From positions 1 to 64,000 of the forward strand of contig NZ_QLKS01000004.1 in assembly GCF_003350005.1 (NCBI RefSeq): a stretch of DNA of 64,000 bases, read 5' to 3'. Numbering within the stretch: the stretch's first letter is position 1; the number at the start of each line of letters is the position of its first letter. The stretch comes from Psychrobacter proteolyticus. Lineage in GTDB: Bacteria; Pseudomonadota; Gammaproteobacteria; Pseudomonadales; Moraxellaceae. The position numbers were made by a program, and so were the translations under genes. Below the pieces are notes generated by a model. It was not told the origin of the DNA and made no database searches. It saw nothing but the letters and a program-made list of their open reading frames with translations. Positions 61,500 through 64,000 of this stretch are shown in pieces.

Positions 61500-62921
61500 C
61501 TAACTATCTTTACGTTGACCGATTGCTTGACCGATGATGCTAGCAAGTTGCTCAGCAATTTTATCTTTACTGGTCTTCTCAAGCGTTACCGCGTCACGCT
61601 CATAGCGCTCAGAGAAAAACACCTGCATCGCATTGTCATCACTAGCAAAACCAATATCTGCACGTGAGACATCATTACAGGCAATCATATCCAAATCTTT
61701 TGCGACCAACTTACCACGGGCATAACGCTCAACATCTTGCGTCTCTGCTGCAAAACCAACGACAAACAATGCTGGATGCGCAAGAGAAATCTTCGCTAGA
61801 ATATCAGGGTTTTTAACCAGACTGAGCGTCATGGCATCTTGCGTTTTTTTAATTTTTTGCGGTGCCGCTTCTTCAGTACGATAATCTGCCACTGCTGCGG
61901 TGGCGATAAAGATATCTGCTTTTACAAATTGGTTGTCATCATGAGAATGTAGCAAGTCATGATTGTCATTATGGTCATGGTCGCTTACATCGTCATCACC
62001 GCAACCACAGTCGCCATGATAATGCTCTTCAGAATGGGAATGGTTATGAGAATGACCATGCGTGTGATCATGAGAATGGTCGTGCTCATCTTCAAAGACC
62101 AATTGAAGCTCGCTATGCGTGCCATCTACACATTGCTGCGCCGCTATCAGCATATCTTCAGCAGACAGCACATCGATCCGTGTGACATTAAGCGGCGTGG
62201 GCAATGCCACTTTACCACCAGCGATTAATACAACGTCTGCACCAGCAGCCACACAGGCGCGCGCCAATGCAAAGCCCATTTTTCCTGAAGAGTGGTTAGA
62301 TAAATAACGTACAGGGTCAATCGCTTCTACGGTGGGACCTGCGGTAATGACCACTCTTTTGCCTGCCAGCAATTGCGGCGTTGTGTTCATCGCTATGAAC
62401 AGTAAAACCTCATCCAATAACTGCTCAGGCTCAGGCAATCGCCCTGCTCCGACATCACCGCACGCTTGCTCACCGCTAGCTGGCTGGATAATCTGATAAT
62501 TCATATCGCGCAAGGTTTGCACATTTAGATTGACCGCTGGATGCGCCCACATCTGCTGATTCATGGCAGGAGCAATAATGACAGGCGCTGTAGTGGCAAG
62601 GCACACTGTAGTCAATAGATCATCAGCCATACCCATGGCCAGACGCGCAAGCGTATTGGCTGAAGCAGGTGCAATGACGATTAAGTCGGCCCACTTGGCC
62701 AGCTCAATATGCCCCATGCCTGCCTCTGCCTGCTCATCGAGCAACGACACGTGCACCTCGTTACCCGTCAACGCCTGTAGAGTCAGCGGTGTGATAAATG
62801 CTTGTGCACCTGTCGTCATGATAACGCGCACACCAAAGCCCGCCTTGACTAATAAACGGGCAAATATAGCAGATTTATAAGCGGCGATACCGCCAGTAAT
62901 AGCAAGCACAATATTGGACAT
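61500..62921 (-). CDS. coaBC: bifunctional phosphopantothenoylcysteine decarboxylase/synthetase with a histidine-rich insert
   Basis: CoaBC (Dfp) makes 4'-phosphopantetheine for coenzyme A. The N-terminal FMN-dependent CoaC domain (about 1-180) has the catalytic His in GHIELAKWADLIVIAPASANT, the PAMNQQMW motif and the active-site Cys in GEQACGDVGAGRLPEP. The CoaB domain (about 185-473) has VITAGPTVEAIDPVRYLSNHSSGKMG and FVVGFAAET. Between VDGTHSELQ and ADIFIATAAVADYR is an extra stretch of about 50-60 residues (278-328) with 16 His and two Cys plus many Asp. Length is 473, versus about 400 normally. The ATG at 62921 has no obvious ribosome site, but alternative in-frame starts are far inside the conserved domain. 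Confidence 0.93.
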   Translation of the reverse strand: MSNIVLAITGGIAAYKSAIFARLLVKAGFGVRVIMTTGAQAFITPLTLQALTGNEVHVSLLDEQAEAGMGHIELAKWADLIVIAPASANTLARLAMGMADDLLTTVCLATTAPVIIAPAMNQQMWAHPAVNLNVQTLRDMNYQIIQPASGEQACGDVGAGRLPEPEQLLDEVLLFIAMNTTPQLLAGKRVVITAGPTVEAIDPVRYLSNHSSGKMGFALARACVAAGADVVLIAGGKVALPTPLNVTRIDVLSAEDMLIAAQQCVDGTHSELQLVFEDEHDHSHDHTHGHSHNHSHSEEHYHGDCGCGDDDVSDHDHNDNHDLLHSHDDNQFVKADIFIATAAVADYRTEEAAPQKIKKTQDAMTLSLVKNPDILAKISLAHPALFVVGFAAETQDVERYARGKLVAKDLDMIACNDVSRADIGFASDDNAMQVFFSERYERDAVTLEKTSKDKIAEQLASIIGQAIGQRKDS

Positions 62922-63049
62922 AAGCGTGGCATCAACAAAAAAGTGAAAAGATAAAATTGCGCTTATAGTAACAATTATGAGATAAATTGGGTAAGATTTT
63001 CCGTATCTATCTCAGATAACGAGTATCAACCCATTTTCAAGGAGTGACC

Positions 63050-63733
63050 ATGGCGATCAAAGACTGGCATGAGGATGACAGGCCACGCGAAAAACTTTTA
63101 AAATTTGGTGCAGCTCATTTGTCTGACGCCGAGATACTGGCCATATTTTTGCGTACGGGTACTCAGTCTCAATCAGCGATTGAATTAGCGCGGCATTTGA
63201 TTGATCAGTTTGGTAGCTTAGCCGAGCTATTAGCCGCCCCTCAGAAGACGGTTCTTGCCTGTCATGGTATTGGCCCTGCAAAGTACGCCCAAATATTAGC
63301 CTCACTTGAGATGGGTACGCGCTATCTGGACAGCCAACTAAAAACTGGGCAAGCACTCGGCCGCTCCCAAGCAGTCAAAGACTATATCAGCACCCAGTTG
63401 CGCGGCGAGCACCGTGAAGTATTTGCGGTACTCTGTCTGGATAATGCGTTGAACCTTTTAAACTTTGAGATATTATTTACTGGTGGTATCTCATCATGTT
63501 CTGTCTGTATCAAGCACGTACTTCGGCATGCACTAAGCCACGCGGCTAGCCAACTTATTATCGCCCACAATCATCCTCATACCGATGCTAAGCCATCAAC
63601 GGCAGATAACTTACTGACCTATGAACTAAAAAAAGCCTGTGACTTATTAGATATCTCGCTTGTCGATCACATTATCGTCGGACGTAACGACACTTTGTCT
63701 TATGCCGAAAGCTGCCTTGCCCCTTTTGGTTAG
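63050..63733 (+). CDS. radC: RadC/JAB-domain protein
   Basis: This is a RadC-family protein of 227 residues. The N-terminal helix-hairpin-helix region (EDDRPREKLLKFGAAHLSDAEILAIFLRTG, then LLAAPQKTVLACHGIGPAKYAQILAS) is followed by a JAB/MPN metalloprotease-like domain with the HNHPHTDAKPSTAD motif and FTGGISSCSV. Despite its name, a role in DNA repair is not established. Start ATG 63050 is five bases after AAGGAG; the GTG at 63044 overlaps that site. It is divergent from coaBC, the normal neighbour of radC in many gammaproteobacteria. Confidence 0.92.
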   Translation: MAIKDWHEDDRPREKLLKFGAAHLSDAEILAIFLRTGTQSQSAIELARHLIDQFGSLAELLAAPQKTVLACHGIGPAKYAQILASLEMGTRYLDSQLKTGQALGRSQAVKDYISTQLRGEHREVFAVLCLDNALNLLNFEILFTGGISSCSVCIKHVLRHALSHAASQLIIAHNHPHTDAKPSTADNLLTYELKKACDLLDISLVDHIIVGRNDTLSYAESCLAPFG

Positions 63734-64000
63734 CTCTTTGGCGAGTTTTCGATAATAGCTGGCTACGTGTTCCAACTAGACATATGACTAACCTGCAAAC
63801 AATTATGTTTGATACATATCATCGACAGAGCGTAGCATTTTGGCTCTTGATAGTTATCGACAACTGTTTCATATTAGTAGCCATTCTTGTCATTTATTTG
63901 TCAATTACTTACTAGACCATTAATACTAGTATTCAGAAGACGTAGAACCGAGCATTTAGAGATTAACAAATCATTCAACATATTTATAAGACAGTAAGTG
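63734..64000. other. right-edge sequence, nothing recognised
   Basis: These 267 AT-rich bases follow radC. No gene, hairpin or repeat is evident. A gene could start just beyond the window. Confidence 0.5.

Noticed and set aside
61959..62228. Plus-strand frame of Met/Val/Ile repeats
   Set aside because: It is the antisense of the His-rich part of coaBC, where ATG is simply the complement of His codons.

Overview
The window looks like chromosomal DNA from a gammaproteobacterium of the family Moraxellaceae, most probably Psychrobacter. This rests on overall protein character, a moderate G+C with long AT-rich intergenic stretches, the Moraxellaceae-style Pil-Chp chemosensory cluster, and the min, ccm and oxyR/ahp genes. 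Species is not resolvable by eye. Almost everything is chromosomal housekeeping or stress physiology. I see no prophage, insertion sequence, integron, CRISPR array or rRNA operon. The only RNA gene is a tRNA-Gly cut by the left edge.

Layout. 1-3.6 kb: tRNA-Gly, an M48 lipoprotein protease, BolA-like and SirB2-like proteins, a small lipoprotein and TrxC. 3.7-9.9 kb: a probable sulfide/persulfide-handling neighbourhood. It has an ETHE1/Blh-type persulfide dioxygenase with a SAM methyltransferase on the minus strand. Divergent from these are an ArsR regulator with the SqrR/BigR cysteine arrangement, a SulP anion transporter, two tandem DUF442 phosphatase-fold proteins and an SBF transporter. 10-19 kb: a GST, an AGCS amino-acid symporter, the peroxide defence set ahpF / DUF465 / ahpC / oxyR, an HD-like protein, a TPMT-family methyltransferase and a YgjP-type metallopeptidase whose only plausible start is ATT. 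19-25.4 kb: a four-gene iron-responsive operon (imelysin, di-haem oxidoreductase, imelysin-like, DUF1513) behind a sigma70 promoter overlapped by a perfect Fur-box palindrome. 25.6-31.4 kb: an OmpA-type lipoprotein, a YihG-like acyltransferase, a membrane protein with a voltage-sensor-like helix, and minC-minDE. 31.4-44.7 kb: cytochrome b561, then the Pil-Chp system that controls type IV pili (pilG, pilH, pilI, pilJ, pilK, a 2305-residue chpA, chpB and a divergent chpC-like gene), all on the minus strand. 45.3-49.8 kb: an orphan membrane-fusion-protein lipoprotein and an OmpR-type two-component pair. 50-53.8 kb: metN-metI-metQ and an aldo/keto reductase. 53.9-57.4 kb: ccmABCDE. 57.5-63.7 kb: two poorly characterised cytoplasmic proteins, a histone-deacetylase-family hydrolase, a TauE/SafE permease, coaBC and radC.

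How it fits together. Several units are stress-response modules with their own sensors: a thiol-switch repressor beside persulfide enzymes, OxyR beside AhpC, and Fur ahead of the imelysin operon. The di-haem protein of the Fur operon needs c-type haem attachment, and part of that machinery (ccmABCDE) is in the same window.

The most unusual observations are protein-architecture oddities: a 16-histidine insert inside the CoaB half of CoaBC; a roughly 245-residue acidic low-complexity insert that splits the ATPase domain of the sensor kinase; a similar insert between the lipoyl halves of the neighbouring fusion protein; a PilJ that lacks almost all of its periplasmic sensor region; a MetN without its regulatory C-terminal domain; and two probable non-canonical start codons, ATT and CTG, each with a well-placed Shine-Dalgarno sequence. 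All family assignments are from reading motifs; no database search was run.
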